DNA of 64,000 nucleotides from Muribaculum sp. (GCA_009775095.1 VSOZ01000008.1:1-64000); one strand, 5' to 3'; shown: positions 42,660-53,395, counted from the first letter of the stretch. The notes: generated by a model not told the origin, from the sequence alone. Made by a program: numbers and translations.

Positions 42660-44030
42660 ATGAAGATAACCTCGAAAATCGTATTGGCAATATCGATCTG
42701 CATACTATTGATGACCGGCAACGCATACGCCTTGAACGGCACATGGCGCGGAGAGCTCGCCTTAGGACAAACCAAGCTGCCCCTTGTATTCAATTTTTCG
42801 GAAACGTCTGACGGCACTACGTTGTGCACCCTTGATTCGCCCTCACAGGGAGCTAAAGGCATACCCGCCGAAGTGTCGATCTGCACCTCCGACTCCATAG
42901 CTCTTAACTGCAAATCGATCGGAGCAAGCTATTCGGGCAAAATTTCCGGCGAAGCCATAAAGGGCACTTTCCGCCAGCGCGGCTACTCGTTTCCGCTCAA
43001 TCTCGCACCGGATACACCTATCGAGGAGCGACGCCCCCAGACACCCAGACTGCCATTTCCCTACAGTATTACCGACACCACATTCACAACCTCCGACGGC
43101 GCCGTGATGAGCGCGACCCTGACCATGCCGCTTAACGAATACAGTACAAAAATACCGGTAGTAATAATGATCACCGGCAGCGGTCCTCAGAATCGCGACG
43201 AAGAGCTTTTTGACCACAAGCCCTTTGCCGTAATAGCTGACTATCTCGCCCGCAACGGCATAGGCTCACTCCGATACGACGACCGCGGCACCGGCAAGTC
43301 CACCGGCGACTTCCAGAAAGCCACCACCGCCACATTCAAAGACGACGCACACAGCGCCATATCGCTGCTCCGCACACTCCCGCAGGTAGGAAAAGTCGGT
43401 GTGCTCGGCCACTCCGAAGGCGGCACAATAGCATTCATGCTCGGAGCCGACAAGTCGACCGACTTTATCATTTCATTGGCGGGCATGGCGGTAACGGGCA
43501 GAGAGACCCTGATGAGCCAGAACAGCCGGTCACTTGACATAGCCGGACTCAAAGGGGCCGACAAAGAAAACAGTCTTAAACTTGTCGGACATATATTCGA
43601 TGCCATGGCCGAACAGAACAAAAAGGGCATATTCGAGCCTGTTGATGTAGATTCAATCTACACACGCTCGGGCCTTACGGTAAATCCGCTGATTGTATCC
43701 TCGCTGAAAATGACCCGGAAGATGCGCACGCCGTGGCTTGATGCATTTCTCAACCTGAATCCGAAAGAATACCTCATAAACATAAAGTGCCCTGTGCTCG
43801 CAATCAACGGTGATAAAGACACACAGGTCGACGGAGCATCCAACACAGCCGTCATACGCGAACTTGTACCGCAGGCCGACGTCCGGCTTATACCGGGGCT
43901 GAATCACCTTCTGCAACATTCAACTACAGGAGACATAAGTGAATATGATAAAATCCGTGAGACAATATCCCCCGAGGTCCTTGCCATTATTGTAGAATTC
44001 ATAAACAGAAACACCGCCCGGAATTTTTAA
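42660..44030 (+). CDS. Exported alpha/beta hydrolase
   Basis: A 456-residue secreted hydrolase with a signal peptide (IVLAISICILLMTGNAYA), a beta-rich N-terminal domain (about 25-115, GTWRGELALGQTKLPLVFNFSETSDGTTLCTLDSPSQGAKGIPA) and an alpha/beta hydrolase domain (about 140-456). The oxyanion region is VVIMITGSGPQNRDEE near 165, the nucleophile elbow GHSEGG near 250, Asp in NGDKDTQVD near 383 and His in GLNHLLQ near 415. Such proteins are Bacteroidales periplasmic esterases or peptidases. The substrate is unknown. Confidence 0.87.
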   Translation: MKITSKIVLAISICILLMTGNAYALNGTWRGELALGQTKLPLVFNFSETSDGTTLCTLDSPSQGAKGIPAEVSICTSDSIALNCKSIGASYSGKISGEAIKGTFRQRGYSFPLNLAPDTPIEERRPQTPRLPFPYSITDTTFTTSDGAVMSATLTMPLNEYSTKIPVVIMITGSGPQNRDEELFDHKPFAVIADYLARNGIGSLRYDDRGTGKSTGDFQKATTATFKDDAHSAISLLRTLPQVGKVGVLGHSEGGTIAFMLGADKSTDFIISLAGMAVTGRETLMSQNSRSLDIAGLKGADKENSLKLVGHIFDAMAEQNKKGIFEPVDVDSIYTRSGLTVNPLIVSSLKMTRKMRTPWLDAFLNLNPKEYLINIKCPVLAINGDKDTQVDGASNTAVIRELVPQADVRLIPGLNHLLQHSTTGDISEYDKIRETISPEVLAIIVEFINRNTARNF

Positions 44031-44106
44031 GAATCATGTCTTTACGCACTCCTTACGATGGAGTGTAGCTTCTAACATAAAACAACACCAATCATAGACC
44101 TTACAT

Positions 44107-46209
44107 ATGAACAGAAAAACGACATTTATATCCATGGCAGTGGTCATTTCGGTGATTCTATGCCTGACACTGTGGCGCATCGGCTCGGAAGACATCAACA
44201 GGACTCTGTTGTTTTTATCGTCGTCGCTTCTGGCTGTCATCATAATATTTCTATTATATGTGTGCTGGTGTCACCTTAAGGTGATCAACAAAATACAGAA
44301 AGAGGAGGACAAGATGCAACGCCGACTCACCGGTATCGTCAATACCATGCCCGTTCTGTACATGTATCAAGAGATGATCACCGATGAAAACGGAGTCATT
44401 GTCGACACCATATACCGTGAGGTCAACAACCACTTCATGGAGGTCATATTTGACCGAAAAGACTGCGTGGGCAAGCACGGCAGCGAACTCTTCGCCCACT
44501 CCATGCCCATATTCATGAAAGCCTCCAATGAAGCGAAACAAACCGGCAAGGCTGTCAATTTCCAGTATTATTATCCTGACAAAAAGGTCTATTTCGACAT
44601 TGTGGTGCGTCCGATCGAGAACGGGCGTTTTATGGAGTACTTTATGATCGACAGCTCCAATATGTACCATATACAGCAACGCATGCATAACCTCAACAAG
44701 AAAATGGGTATAGCGCTGGAGACATCAAAAGTGTCGCCATGGCGATGGGAGCTTGACAAGCACATGGTATTTCTACACATGGCCGCGCATAACGAAAATA
44801 ATGAGCTGACCCATAAAGAGGTGGCCATACATGAAGAAAACATGTTCTGCGAGATTCATCCTGACGACCGCGATAGAATACGCCGCTACACCGACGAGAT
44901 AAAAGATGGTACAAGAACCCGGCTCAAGGAAGAGTTTCGCATGCGATATCCTACCGATGACGGTAAAAACACGACCGAATGGGTCGAGATGGTAGCTATC
45001 GTATCGTCAAAGGATGAAAACGGGCGCCCATTGATACTTGTAGGCTCACTTCAGATAATAACCCACCGCAAGAAAATGGAGAACGAACTTCTTATGGCCA
45101 AACAGAAAGCGGAAGAGTCAGACAGACTCAAATCGGCGTTTCTGGCAAACATGAGCCATGAGATACGCACTCCGCTCAATGCAATTGTAGGATTCAGCTC
45201 GCTGATAGCCTCGGCTGAAAACGACGAAAACAAAGATAAATACTCACAGGTCATAGAGACAAACAGCGACCTGCTCCTTCAACTTATCGGTGACATACTC
45301 GATCTGTCGAAAATAGAGGCCGGAACACTTGAATTCAAACACTCCGACTTCGACCTCAACAAGCTGTTGACGGAAATAGACAGTTCACTGCAATTACGTC
45401 TGCCACACGACAAGCCCGTGACGCTGTCGCTGAAGCCGGGTATGCCGCAATGCATAATCAAATTTGACCGCAACCGCCTGACACAAGTCATAACCAACCT
45501 CATCACCAATGCCATAAAATTTACCGAACACGGCGACATATGCATTAGCTACATACAGGAAGGCAATATGTTGCGCTTCAGTGTGGCCGACTCCGGATGC
45601 GGCATTGCAGAGGACAAGAAAAAAGACATTTTCAAGCGCTTTGTAAAGCTGAATTCGTTCAAGACCGGTACCGGATTGGGACTGCCCATCTGTAAAAGCA
45701 TAGTTGAAAACCTCGGAGGTGAGATAGGAGTCATTTCCGATGTAGGACAAGGCTCGACCTTTTGGTTCACCATACCGTACGTGCCGGCTATGTCGCCTGA
45801 GAAGAAAGATGTGACGGCGCGAAAAATCGGAGAGTCATCCTCACAAAAAAAGACAATCCTCGTAGCGGAGGACAATGACAGCAATTATGAGCTTATCGAT
45901 GCCATACTCTCATCAAAATATAACCTCGTACATGCGTGGAACGGCCAAGAAGCCGTAGATCTGTTCATGGAGTGCAATCCCCGGCTGATAATCATGGACA
46001 TAAACATGCCGGTGATGGACGGCTACGAAGCCACCCGCGAGATACGTAAACTGACATCGTATGTACCGATACTCGCACTGACCGCTTATGCCTATGCATC
46101 GGACGAGGAACGGATTCTCAACAGCGGCATGAACGCATACATGGCCAAACCCATAGATTCCCGCCTATTGAAAAACCGCGTCGCCGAACTACTAAACGAA
46201 CAGTCATAA
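44107..46209 (+). CDS. Hybrid histidine kinase with receiver domain
   Basis: A 700-residue membrane sensor kinase. Two membrane helices (about 6-24 and 33-57) with almost no periplasmic loop, two PAS-type domains (about 80-185 and 200-325), HisKA with the phosphorylated His351 in MSHEIRTPLN, HATPase (N-box NLITNAIKF near 464, G-box SGCGIAEDK and GTGLGLPICK near 521-530) and a C-terminal receiver with Asp631 in MDINMPVMDGYEA. It has no DNA-binding domain and no partner gene next to it, so it must pass phosphate to a protein encoded elsewhere or act through its receiver. Since it lacks a large external domain, the signal is probably cytosolic or in the membrane. Confidence 0.93.
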   Translation: MNRKTTFISMAVVISVILCLTLWRIGSEDINRTLLFLSSSLLAVIIIFLLYVCWCHLKVINKIQKEEDKMQRRLTGIVNTMPVLYMYQEMITDENGVIVDTIYREVNNHFMEVIFDRKDCVGKHGSELFAHSMPIFMKASNEAKQTGKAVNFQYYYPDKKVYFDIVVRPIENGRFMEYFMIDSSNMYHIQQRMHNLNKKMGIALETSKVSPWRWELDKHMVFLHMAAHNENNELTHKEVAIHEENMFCEIHPDDRDRIRRYTDEIKDGTRTRLKEEFRMRYPTDDGKNTTEWVEMVAIVSSKDENGRPLILVGSLQIITHRKKMENELLMAKQKAEESDRLKSAFLANMSHEIRTPLNAIVGFSSLIASAENDENKDKYSQVIETNSDLLLQLIGDILDLSKIEAGTLEFKHSDFDLNKLLTEIDSSLQLRLPHDKPVTLSLKPGMPQCIIKFDRNRLTQVITNLITNAIKFTEHGDICISYIQEGNMLRFSVADSGCGIAEDKKKDIFKRFVKLNSFKTGTGLGLPICKSIVENLGGEIGVISDVGQGSTFWFTIPYVPAMSPEKKDVTARKIGESSSQKKTILVAEDNDSNYELIDAILSSKYNLVHAWNGQEAVDLFMECNPRLIIMDINMPVMDGYEATREIRKLTSYVPILALTAYAYASDEERILNSGMNAYMAKPIDSRLLKNRVAELLNEQS

Positions 46210-46244
46210 AACCGTCTTTAACACGCTGCACTTTAATATAAAAA

Positions 46245-46274
46245 GAGGGCCGGCCCCAATCAGGGTCGACCCTC
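46245..46274 (-). terminator. Terminator of the GH31 gene
   Basis: GAGGGCCGGCCC (46245-46256) pairs with GGGTCGACCCTC (46263-46274), 12 positions with one mismatch and one G-T pair. On minus it is followed by a T run. It lies 69 bases past the GH31 stop and between convergent genes. Confidence 0.7.
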
Positions 46275-46342
46275 CAACCAATTATCCACTAATCTTAGAA
46301 TTACCTAAAACCATCTTACAAATGGATGGTACCTAATGAAAG

Positions 46343-49216
46343 TCAAAGTTTTACTTCTACCGCGCTGCCGCTGTAGTCGACTGTAACACCCTTGGCGGGC
46401 TTGTCAAATGCCACCGGATGCGACTGGTCAACGAGCACGACATTGAACTTGCGGTTCTTGAGCATGCCGGGATATTCGCCCTGACGCTCACCGATGGTAA
46501 GGGTAGACGCGGCATTGTTCCATGTCAGAGGTATGGATGCCTTCATGCCCTTCTCGTAATTGTAGTTGACGCCTTCGTCATCGTATAGAGTGAAGCTGCC
46601 GTCGCGTCCGGCACATACAAAGAGTGTCACGGGCTCGGTGGAAACCTCGGCGGTAGACTGGATGTCGCCTCCAACGGGCAGTATGGAACCGGCACGCACG
46701 TAGAGAGGTATACGCTCATAGGGTGCGGCCACATTCATAGTCTCGCCACCGGCTATGTACTTGCCGTTATAGAAGTCATACCAGCCGCCGGCGGGGAAGT
46801 AAACCTCGCGGCTGCGGTCGCCGTAATGATATACGGGAGCCACCAGTAGGTCGGGGCCGAACATATATTCATCTTTGATATCGCGTACGTTCTTGTCGCC
46901 CGAGAAGTCCATGACAAGAGGACGCATGATAGTATAGTCGTCATAATGGGTCATGCCGGCAAGCGAATAGATGTAAGGCATGAGGTTGTAACGAAGTTTG
47001 GTGTAGTATACGATGGACTTGTAGGCGGGATGTCCTTCCGGAGCGAGATTGAACACCTCGCGGAAAGGCCACTGACCGTGGGCGCGGAACAGAGGAGCAA
47101 ACGCACCGAACTGATACCAGCGGGTGTTGAGCTCACGCCACTCCTTAAGATCGGCATTTTCCTTGCCGGTCTTTTCAAACTCCTGCTGTGCGGCCACATA
47201 ACGGTCTTCCACACAGAAGCCGCCTATGTCCATGGTCCACCACGGAATACCGCTGACAGCGAAGTTAAGTCCGGCAGACATCTGCGCGGCCATGTCCTCC
47301 CAACGGGTGGCTATGTCACCGCTCCAAGTGGCGGTGGAGTAACGCTGCTCGCCGGCAAATCCGCTACGGGTAAGGAGGAAGACGCGCTTGTCGGGATCAA
47401 CGCCGCGCTGTCCGTCGTAGATAGCCTCGGCATTCATCAGCGCATAAGCGTTGAAGTACTGAGTAGAAGGACCCAGAGCCGTGGGAGTTATAAGATCCTT
47501 GCGGTATTGGATGTCGGTGCAGTCGCGTATGTTAGGCTCCGAAGCGTCCATCCACCATGCATCTATGCCGAGCGGGTAGTAGTGCTCATACATCTGCTTC
47601 CAGAAGAGCTTGCGTGCATCGGGGTCGTATGCGTCATAGAACGAGCCGAGATAACCGGGTCCCACCCAGTCGCGTATGCTGTCGGTCACGGGGAGCTTGT
47701 ACATCCATCCGTTCTCGTCAAATTCCTTATAGTGTTCGGTGGTGACATAGAACTTGGGCCATACCGATATCATGACGCGTCCGTTCATGTCATGTATCGA
47801 GTCAACCATGCCTTTGGGATCGGGGAAACGCTTGCGGTCAAACTCATGGCTACCCCACGAGTCCTGCTCCCAGTGCAGCCAGTCGATGACGATATTGTCG
47901 ATAGGGATATTGCGCTTGCGGAACTCTGCGAACGTAGACTCGACCTCTTCCTGAGTGTTGTACTTCTCGCGGCTCTGCCAGTAACCCATAGCCCACTTCG
48001 GCATTATGGGCGCCTTGCCTGTAAGAGTACGATAGCCCTTGATGACATCGTCCATTGACTCACCGTATACAAAGTAGTAGTCGATCTGCTCCTGCATCTC
48101 ACCCCACCAGCTCATTTTGAGCTGCTCTTTTGGGTCAGTGGGGCTATACACGCGAAGTCCGCAGTAAGCCACGGCACCGTTGGGCTCCCACTCTATCTTG
48201 ATGGGTACACGCACGCCGGCCTCAAGTTCGGTCGAGAACTTGAAACTGTTGGGGTTCCATGCCGTACGCCAGCGTTCGGGCACAACAAGCTCATTATTTA
48301 TATATATTTTCTGATAACCCGAATAATACATGATGAAGCGGTAAAGGCCCGAAGTCTCGGCCTCGATGGAACCTTCGTAAGTGACATGTGAGCCATTGAA
48401 AGGGAAATTCTCGGGCAAATTGACCACATGGGCGAGGTCGCCGCGCTTCAGATGCTCGAAGTAGATCGAGTCCTCACGCTGTACGAGCGGCTCGCTGCCA
48501 TCGGCAGGCACATACGTACCGGTCAACGCACCCTCCTTGCCGTCTTTGTCATATAACTTGAAGACTCCGCCGAGTTGTTTGTAATCCTCGGGATTGCCCC
48601 AGCGACAGAGCGAGTAGCTGTCCCAAAGTATACCGTAGTTGTCGGTCGACACTACAAAAGGCACCGACACTTTGGTATTGTACTGAAAGAGCTCCTCGTT
48701 TTTACCTTTATAATTAAACTCGTCGGCCTGATGCTGTCCGAGACCGTATATGCCCTCCTCGTCGTTGACCGACTTAAACAGCTGCCGCACGGTGTATGCT
48801 TTCTTGCCCTCCACTTCGATGGGAGTGAAGCGGCGGCCGCCCTCGTCCTCGGCAAGGATGAGCTTGCCGTCCTTGTCATAGAACATGACTTCGCCGTCGG
48901 CCAGCGATACGGTAGCGGTAATGCACGAAGTGCTCACCGATACTGTAGAGTCGGTAGAGGCAACATCGAAATGCGGTACAGAATCCTGCGGAACGATAAC
49001 AAGACTCGGAGTGTCGGCAAACTTCTTGTCGGGCGTGGCCGACACGCGTATGAGTTTTTCGCCGAGCACCTGAAGCCTGACAAGACGTGCGCCGTCGGCA
49101 TCCACGTTTTTGACATTGACCGTGATTCCGGTATCAGTCTTCTCGTAGGGCGCCGATGAGCATGAAGCCACCAGCAGAGCCGAAGCGAATGTTAAGGTTA
49201 AATGTCGTAATTTCAT
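46343..49216 (-). CDS. GH31 glycosidase with PA14 domain, alpha-xylosidase type
   Basis: A 957-residue lipoprotein (lipobox LLVASC, Cys19). Order: N-terminal beta-sandwich (about 30-230), inserted PA14 domain (about 232-358, GSIEAETSGLYRFIMYYSGYQKIYINNELVV), GH31 barrel (about 400-780) and C-terminal beta domains. Catalytic nucleophile Asp557 in GIDAWWMDASEPN, acid/base Asp634 in TATWSGDIATRWEDM. A PA14 insert in GH31 is the architecture of the xyloglucan alpha-xylosidase of Bacteroides ovatus, which removes side xylose from imported oligosaccharides. An alpha-glucosidase is the other possibility. It is followed upstream on the same strand by the HTCS gene (146-base gap) with its own promoter. 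Confidence 0.9.
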   Translation of the reverse strand: MKLRHLTLTFASALLVASCSSAPYEKTDTGITVNVKNVDADGARLVRLQVLGEKLIRVSATPDKKFADTPSLVIVPQDSVPHFDVASTDSTVSVSTSCITATVSLADGEVMFYDKDGKLILAEDEGGRRFTPIEVEGKKAYTVRQLFKSVNDEEGIYGLGQHQADEFNYKGKNEELFQYNTKVSVPFVVSTDNYGILWDSYSLCRWGNPEDYKQLGGVFKLYDKDGKEGALTGTYVPADGSEPLVQREDSIYFEHLKRGDLAHVVNLPENFPFNGSHVTYEGSIEAETSGLYRFIMYYSGYQKIYINNELVVPERWRTAWNPNSFKFSTELEAGVRVPIKIEWEPNGAVAYCGLRVYSPTDPKEQLKMSWWGEMQEQIDYYFVYGESMDDVIKGYRTLTGKAPIMPKWAMGYWQSREKYNTQEEVESTFAEFRKRNIPIDNIVIDWLHWEQDSWGSHEFDRKRFPDPKGMVDSIHDMNGRVMISVWPKFYVTTEHYKEFDENGWMYKLPVTDSIRDWVGPGYLGSFYDAYDPDARKLFWKQMYEHYYPLGIDAWWMDASEPNIRDCTDIQYRKDLITPTALGPSTQYFNAYALMNAEAIYDGQRGVDPDKRVFLLTRSGFAGEQRYSTATWSGDIATRWEDMAAQMSAGLNFAVSGIPWWTMDIGGFCVEDRYVAAQQEFEKTGKENADLKEWRELNTRWYQFGAFAPLFRAHGQWPFREVFNLAPEGHPAYKSIVYYTKLRYNLMPYIYSLAGMTHYDDYTIMRPLVMDFSGDKNVRDIKDEYMFGPDLLVAPVYHYGDRSREVYFPAGGWYDFYNGKYIAGGETMNVAAPYERIPLYVRAGSILPVGGDIQSTAEVSTEPVTLFVCAGRDGSFTLYDDEGVNYNYEKGMKASIPLTWNNAASTLTIGERQGEYPGMLKNRKFNVVLVDQSHPVAFDKPAKGVTVDYSGSAVEVKL

Positions 49217-49257
49217 CTTATTGATTTAATTGATAATGATGTTTAGTTTTTGCAATT

Positions 49258-49265
49258 CAAAATTA
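49258..49265 (-). promoter_or_regulatory. Promoter -7 element of the GH31 gene
   Basis: TAATTTTG on minus (49265-49258), a TAnnTTTG match, with a leader of about 35 bases. Together with the hairpin at 49308-49338, this suggests GH31 is transcribed separately from the HTCS gene. Confidence 0.5.
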
Positions 49266-49307
49266 CCAATCATCCGCCACAATCAGGATTAACTCATGTT
49301 GAATAAT

Positions 49308-49338
49308 AATGGCGCAAATGTCATACACTTGCGCCATT
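49308..49338 (-). terminator. Terminator of the HTCS gene
   Basis: AATGGCGCAA (49308-49317) and TTGCGCCATT (49329-49338), extended inward by two more pairs across one mismatch. On minus it is followed by ATTATTATTC. It lies 24 bases beyond the HTCS stop. Confidence 0.55.
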
Positions 49339-49362
49339 TGTTAAATTGTAAGGCATAAAATG

Positions 49363-52300
49363 TTATACCCCCTCTTTTTTCTGATATTCCGAGGGCGACA
49401 TGCCGTATTCTTCCTGAAAATATTTGCTGAAATACTTGGGATTGTTGAAGCCCATGCGGTAGGCTATTTCCGACACATTCAGCTGGCTCTCGCGCAGATA
49501 CTGGGCCGCACGTTTTAACCTGAGCACACGTATGAACTCTATGGGTGTCTTGCCCGTAAGCTGCAGCATCTTTTTGTAAAGGTGCACGCGGCTCATGCCT
49601 AACTGACGGCTCAGCTCCTCCACCGACAGATCGCTACGTGACAGATTTTCCTCAACATACTTCACGGCCTTGTCGACAAACTGCTCGTCGAGCGAGGTTA
49701 TCTTGACCGGTTCCGGTTCAGGCTCGATAAGCGGCCGCGAAGCGACGTCCTTTCGCTTCATTCCTACCAACCGCTTCATCTTAAGCAGCAGCACCTCGTT
49801 GTTGAACGGCTTTGTCACATAATCGTCGGCTCCGGTGGCAAGTCCTTCGACCACCGACTGCACATCCTGCTTGGCCGTAACGAGTATGACAGGCAGCCCG
49901 GCCGTAGCCTTATCGGCCCTAAGGCGCCGGCACAGTTCTATACCGTCCATATGAGGCATCATAAGGTCACTCACTACGATGTCGACTTTTTTGTCGTTCA
50001 ACAGTTCGAGAGCCTCCACACCGTCGCCGGCGGTAATAACGTTGAAGTCATCGCTGAGCTCGTCGCGCATGAAGTCAAGAAGGTCGTGGTTGTCATCGAC
50101 CACGAGGGCCACCGGCTTCGAGGCCTTGGCATTCTTCGGTTTAGCCGGCACATCGGATGCAGCGGCAGAACCGGAGTCTACCGGCATGCCTATTTTAGGA
50201 GCCACGCCCTCTTTTACAGGAATGTCGACGGTAAATGTGGCGCCGCCGCCCGGAGTGTCCTGCACCCACACGTCGCCGTCGTGCAGCCTCACATACTCCT
50301 TGACCAGATTCAGCCCTATACCCGAACCGCCGTCGGCCCCCTTGCTGTTGCGACTCTGGTAGAAACGCTCAAACACCTGTGTCTTATCCTCGTCGGCCAC
50401 GCCACATCCTGTATCGACCACCTTTATGCGCAGCATCTTGCCTGTCAGCGTAAGGTCGACCGACACGGAGCCTCCGGCCGGGGTAAACTTCATAGCGTTG
50501 GATATCAGATTGTTGAGCGTTTTACTAAGTTTATCGGCGTCAAACACCATGTCAAGATGCTCGACGTTGGTATTAAAGGACATGGCTATATCCCTTTTTT
50601 CGGCAGCCACACCAAACTGATTGTAGACAGCCCGAAGAAATTCTATTACATCGCCCGACGAACCGTTGAACGTAAGCGCGGCCACCTCGCTCTTGCGGAA
50701 GTCAAGAAGCTGATTGACAAGATACAGCAGACGATTGGCATTTGAATAAATAGTATTCAGGCGCTTCTTCTCCTTTTCGTCGCGCGAGTCTTTGAGCATC
50801 GACTCTATAGGCGACAGGATAAGAGTAAGAGGCGTGCGCAGTTCATGGCTGACATTGGTGTAGAACCTGAATTTAAGCTGGTTAAGCTCCTCCTGTTTGC
50901 GAGCGGTCTCTTCGCGTCGCTTCTCGGTATAGCGCTTACGCTCTGAACGCCGCACCATATAAAGCACCAATACCGCCGCTCCTACGGCGAGAAGACCGTA
51001 AAGGATCTTGGCCCATATCGTGCCCCATATCGGCGGGTTGATGACTATTGTAAGTGTATTTTCGGCATCGCCCTCCACGCCGTCATTGTTGACCGCCTTC
51101 ACGACAAGCCGGTAAGTGCCCGGCGGTATGTTGGTATACGCCGCATGATGCATGCCCGACGGACACTCTATCCAGTCACTATTGAAACCCTCAAGTTTGT
51201 AATAGTACGTAGTATGGTCGGGCAACACGTAATTGTCAGTGGCAAACGCCACTGTAAAGCTGTTCTGACGATACCCCAGCTCAATGCGCGAAGTGTGGTT
51301 GAGCGCCTTTTCGAGCACCACACGGCCGTCATATTTACGCCCCGGCTCTATCTTCTCGTTCAACAGACTAAGCCCGGTAAACATGACTTTCGGACGACGC
51401 AGATTGTAGTGTATGCTGCCGGGAGTCGCAATATTCAACCCGTACAGTCCGCCGGCCACGATATCGCCATTATCGAGCCGGGCAAGTGAACGTTGGTTGA
51501 AAGTACTGTTCTGCAGGCCGTCCTTTCCGCCATATACATGTGACTCAAATCTATAGCCGGGATTATTGAAGTCATTTTCCACCTTGATATTGACAAGACT
51601 TCCGTCGACACTCACCCACATCGTATGGGCGGCATCCTCCTCCACTCCGAGTATATAAGGACGGGGCACGTCGGCAAACACCTCCACGTCATAGAGCGAG
51701 TCACGCTTCATGTCGTATACGTTGAGTCCCTCACGGGTGGCAAGCCACAAAAGCCCGCGGCTGTCAAAGAAAAGCTGGCTTATATAAGGGCTGGCGAAGC
51801 TTTTATCGCCGTCGCGCGACCCGCCGAAGGTCGTTATCTTTTTTGTCACAGGGTCAATGACCGACACTCCGGCAGTTGTACCGGCATAAATCTTACCGTC
51901 AGTTCCCCGGCAGAGTGAGTTTATATAGTCGCTTTCAAGCCCTGTCGAAGCCGCGTCGTAGGTCGTAAACCGGCCGGTAGCGGGGTCAAGGAGCTGCAAC
52001 CCGCCGCCCAGAGTACCCACCCACAACGTTCCGTCCGGGTTCTCAAGGAGCGACCATACATTATCGTTGGCAAGCCCTTCAGTCGTCGTATAACTACGAA
52101 ATGCGCCGTTTTTGTAATGCTTCAGCCCGCGGGTAAATGTACCGATCCATACACTTCCGTCGCGTGCGGGAGTTATACAGGCTATGGCGGGATGATGAGA
52201 GCCGTCGGCGGGGTCATGTACGACACGCTTCTCATCGGTAAGACGGTTCCACAACATAAGTCCATCCTTATCGGTGCCCACCCACACCATGCCCGGTGTC

Positions 52301-53364
52301 GAAGCCGATACCACACAATTGACATCCGGAAACGGCTCAAGATCAAACTTAAACTCACTGTCATTACATACCGACACACCTTTTTTCTGTGTGCCTACCC
52401 ACATGGCGCCGGCATCGTCGACATACATTGTGGTCACAGAGTTGTTGCCGAGCGAATAGGCGTCTACAGGATTGTTGACTATGCGCCGCTCTCCCACACC
52501 TTTTTCCACAAGCAGTATGCCGTCATTGTCAAGGCCCATCCATATAAGCCCGTCGGCATCTTGAGCCATGGCCCTCACAGAGCCGGGCACTATCGACTTG
52601 GGTACCACCGACATGTCGATACGACCCGAATGAGTGTCGTAGGCCCACAATCCTGCCTCGCCGAATATCCACAAAATACCGTCGCGATCGGCAAAAAGCC
52701 ACATATCCTCTTTATGTGGATCGTCAGCACCAAATATCTCTGCACCATCTATAACCGACAGATTGCCGTCTATTATACTTATACGCCCCCTATCGTCCAC
52801 AACAGCAGTCGTAGAGTCGTTTATAGCCGTCACGGAGGTTATGTCGCAGCCGTCCGATGTAAGAGGTGTGAGTTTATCGGACCGGCCGTCTTTATAACGG
52901 TAGAAACCGTCGCCGCGCACATTCAGCCATATACCGGTAGGCAGTATGTTCATGTACGACGGAACAGCACTGACACCCATCTTCTTGAACTCAGGAAGCA
53001 CATCGTTGTCAAACCGGTCATGCACCGGGTCATACACACCGTAGGAGTCGCCCATGTGTACCCATATACGACCGTCGTCGCCCTGAAGCAGCTTGTCTAT
53101 ATAACTGTCACTCAAAGCCGTACTGTCGGCAGGGTTGCCGCGATATACCTTTATATTATATCCGTCGTAGCGGTTAAGACCCGAAGAGGTACCAAACCAC
53201 ATAAACCCCTCCTTATCCTTAAGTATACAGTTCACTTTATTGTTTGACAGGCCGTCGCCGGCCTCGATATGCTTGAACCTCAACGGCCCCGCGGCCGTCG
53301 ATGACACAACCGCAAGCATAAACAGTACCATCAATAACGAACGATTTCTCATAATGCGCTTCAT
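49363..53364 (-). CDS. Hybrid two-component system regulator (HTCS)
   Basis: A 1333-residue one-protein sensor-regulator. Signal peptide (LLMVLFMLAVVSSTAAG), periplasmic two-component propeller repeats (about 30-650, with repeated GLxxNxVxxxxxDxxGxxWxGT motifs) and Y_Y_Y domain (about 700-775), one membrane helix (about 784-805), HisKA with His840 in NVSHELRTPLTL, HATPase (NNLISNAMKF near 951, GSGIGLNLVK near 1013), receiver with Asp1133 in VSDLMMPHMDG, and an AraC-type helix-turn-helix (about 1235-1333). HTCS proteins bind glycan fragments in the periplasm and activate the adjacent polysaccharide locus. It is divergent from the SusC operon. Confidence 0.97.
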   Translation of the reverse strand: MKRIMRNRSLLMVLFMLAVVSSTAAGPLRFKHIEAGDGLSNNKVNCILKDKEGFMWFGTSSGLNRYDGYNIKVYRGNPADSTALSDSYIDKLLQGDDGRIWVHMGDSYGVYDPVHDRFDNDVLPEFKKMGVSAVPSYMNILPTGIWLNVRGDGFYRYKDGRSDKLTPLTSDGCDITSVTAINDSTTAVVDDRGRISIIDGNLSVIDGAEIFGADDPHKEDMWLFADRDGILWIFGEAGLWAYDTHSGRIDMSVVPKSIVPGSVRAMAQDADGLIWMGLDNDGILLVEKGVGERRIVNNPVDAYSLGNNSVTTMYVDDAGAMWVGTQKKGVSVCNDSEFKFDLEPFPDVNCVVSASTPGMVWVGTDKDGLMLWNRLTDEKRVVHDPADGSHHPAIACITPARDGSVWIGTFTRGLKHYKNGAFRSYTTTEGLANDNVWSLLENPDGTLWVGTLGGGLQLLDPATGRFTTYDAASTGLESDYINSLCRGTDGKIYAGTTAGVSVIDPVTKKITTFGGSRDGDKSFASPYISQLFFDSRGLLWLATREGLNVYDMKRDSLYDVEVFADVPRPYILGVEEDAAHTMWVSVDGSLVNIKVENDFNNPGYRFESHVYGGKDGLQNSTFNQRSLARLDNGDIVAGGLYGLNIATPGSIHYNLRRPKVMFTGLSLLNEKIEPGRKYDGRVVLEKALNHTSRIELGYRQNSFTVAFATDNYVLPDHTTYYYKLEGFNSDWIECPSGMHHAAYTNIPPGTYRLVVKAVNNDGVEGDAENTLTIVINPPIWGTIWAKILYGLLAVGAAVLVLYMVRRSERKRYTEKRREETARKQEELNQLKFRFYTNVSHELRTPLTLILSPIESMLKDSRDEKEKKRLNTIYSNANRLLYLVNQLLDFRKSEVAALTFNGSSGDVIEFLRAVYNQFGVAAEKRDIAMSFNTNVEHLDMVFDADKLSKTLNNLISNAMKFTPAGGSVSVDLTLTGKMLRIKVVDTGCGVADEDKTQVFERFYQSRNSKGADGGSGIGLNLVKEYVRLHDGDVWVQDTPGGGATFTVDIPVKEGVAPKIGMPVDSGSAAASDVPAKPKNAKASKPVALVVDDNHDLLDFMRDELSDDFNVITAGDGVEALELLNDKKVDIVVSDLMMPHMDGIELCRRLRADKATAGLPVILVTAKQDVQSVVEGLATGADDYVTKPFNNEVLLLKMKRLVGMKRKDVASRPLIEPEPEPVKITSLDEQFVDKAVKYVEENLSRSDLSVEELSRQLGMSRVHLYKKMLQLTGKTPIEFIRVLRLKRAAQYLRESQLNVSEIAYRMGFNNPKYFSKYFQEEYGMSPSEYQKKEGV

Positions 53365-53387
53365 GATATATTAATGTGTTTGGAATA

Positions 53388-53395
53388 CAAATATA
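53388..53395 (-). promoter_or_regulatory. Promoter -7 element of the HTCS gene
   Basis: TATATTTG on minus (53395-53388), a TAnnTTTG match, about 24 bases before the HTCS start codon. Confidence 0.5.
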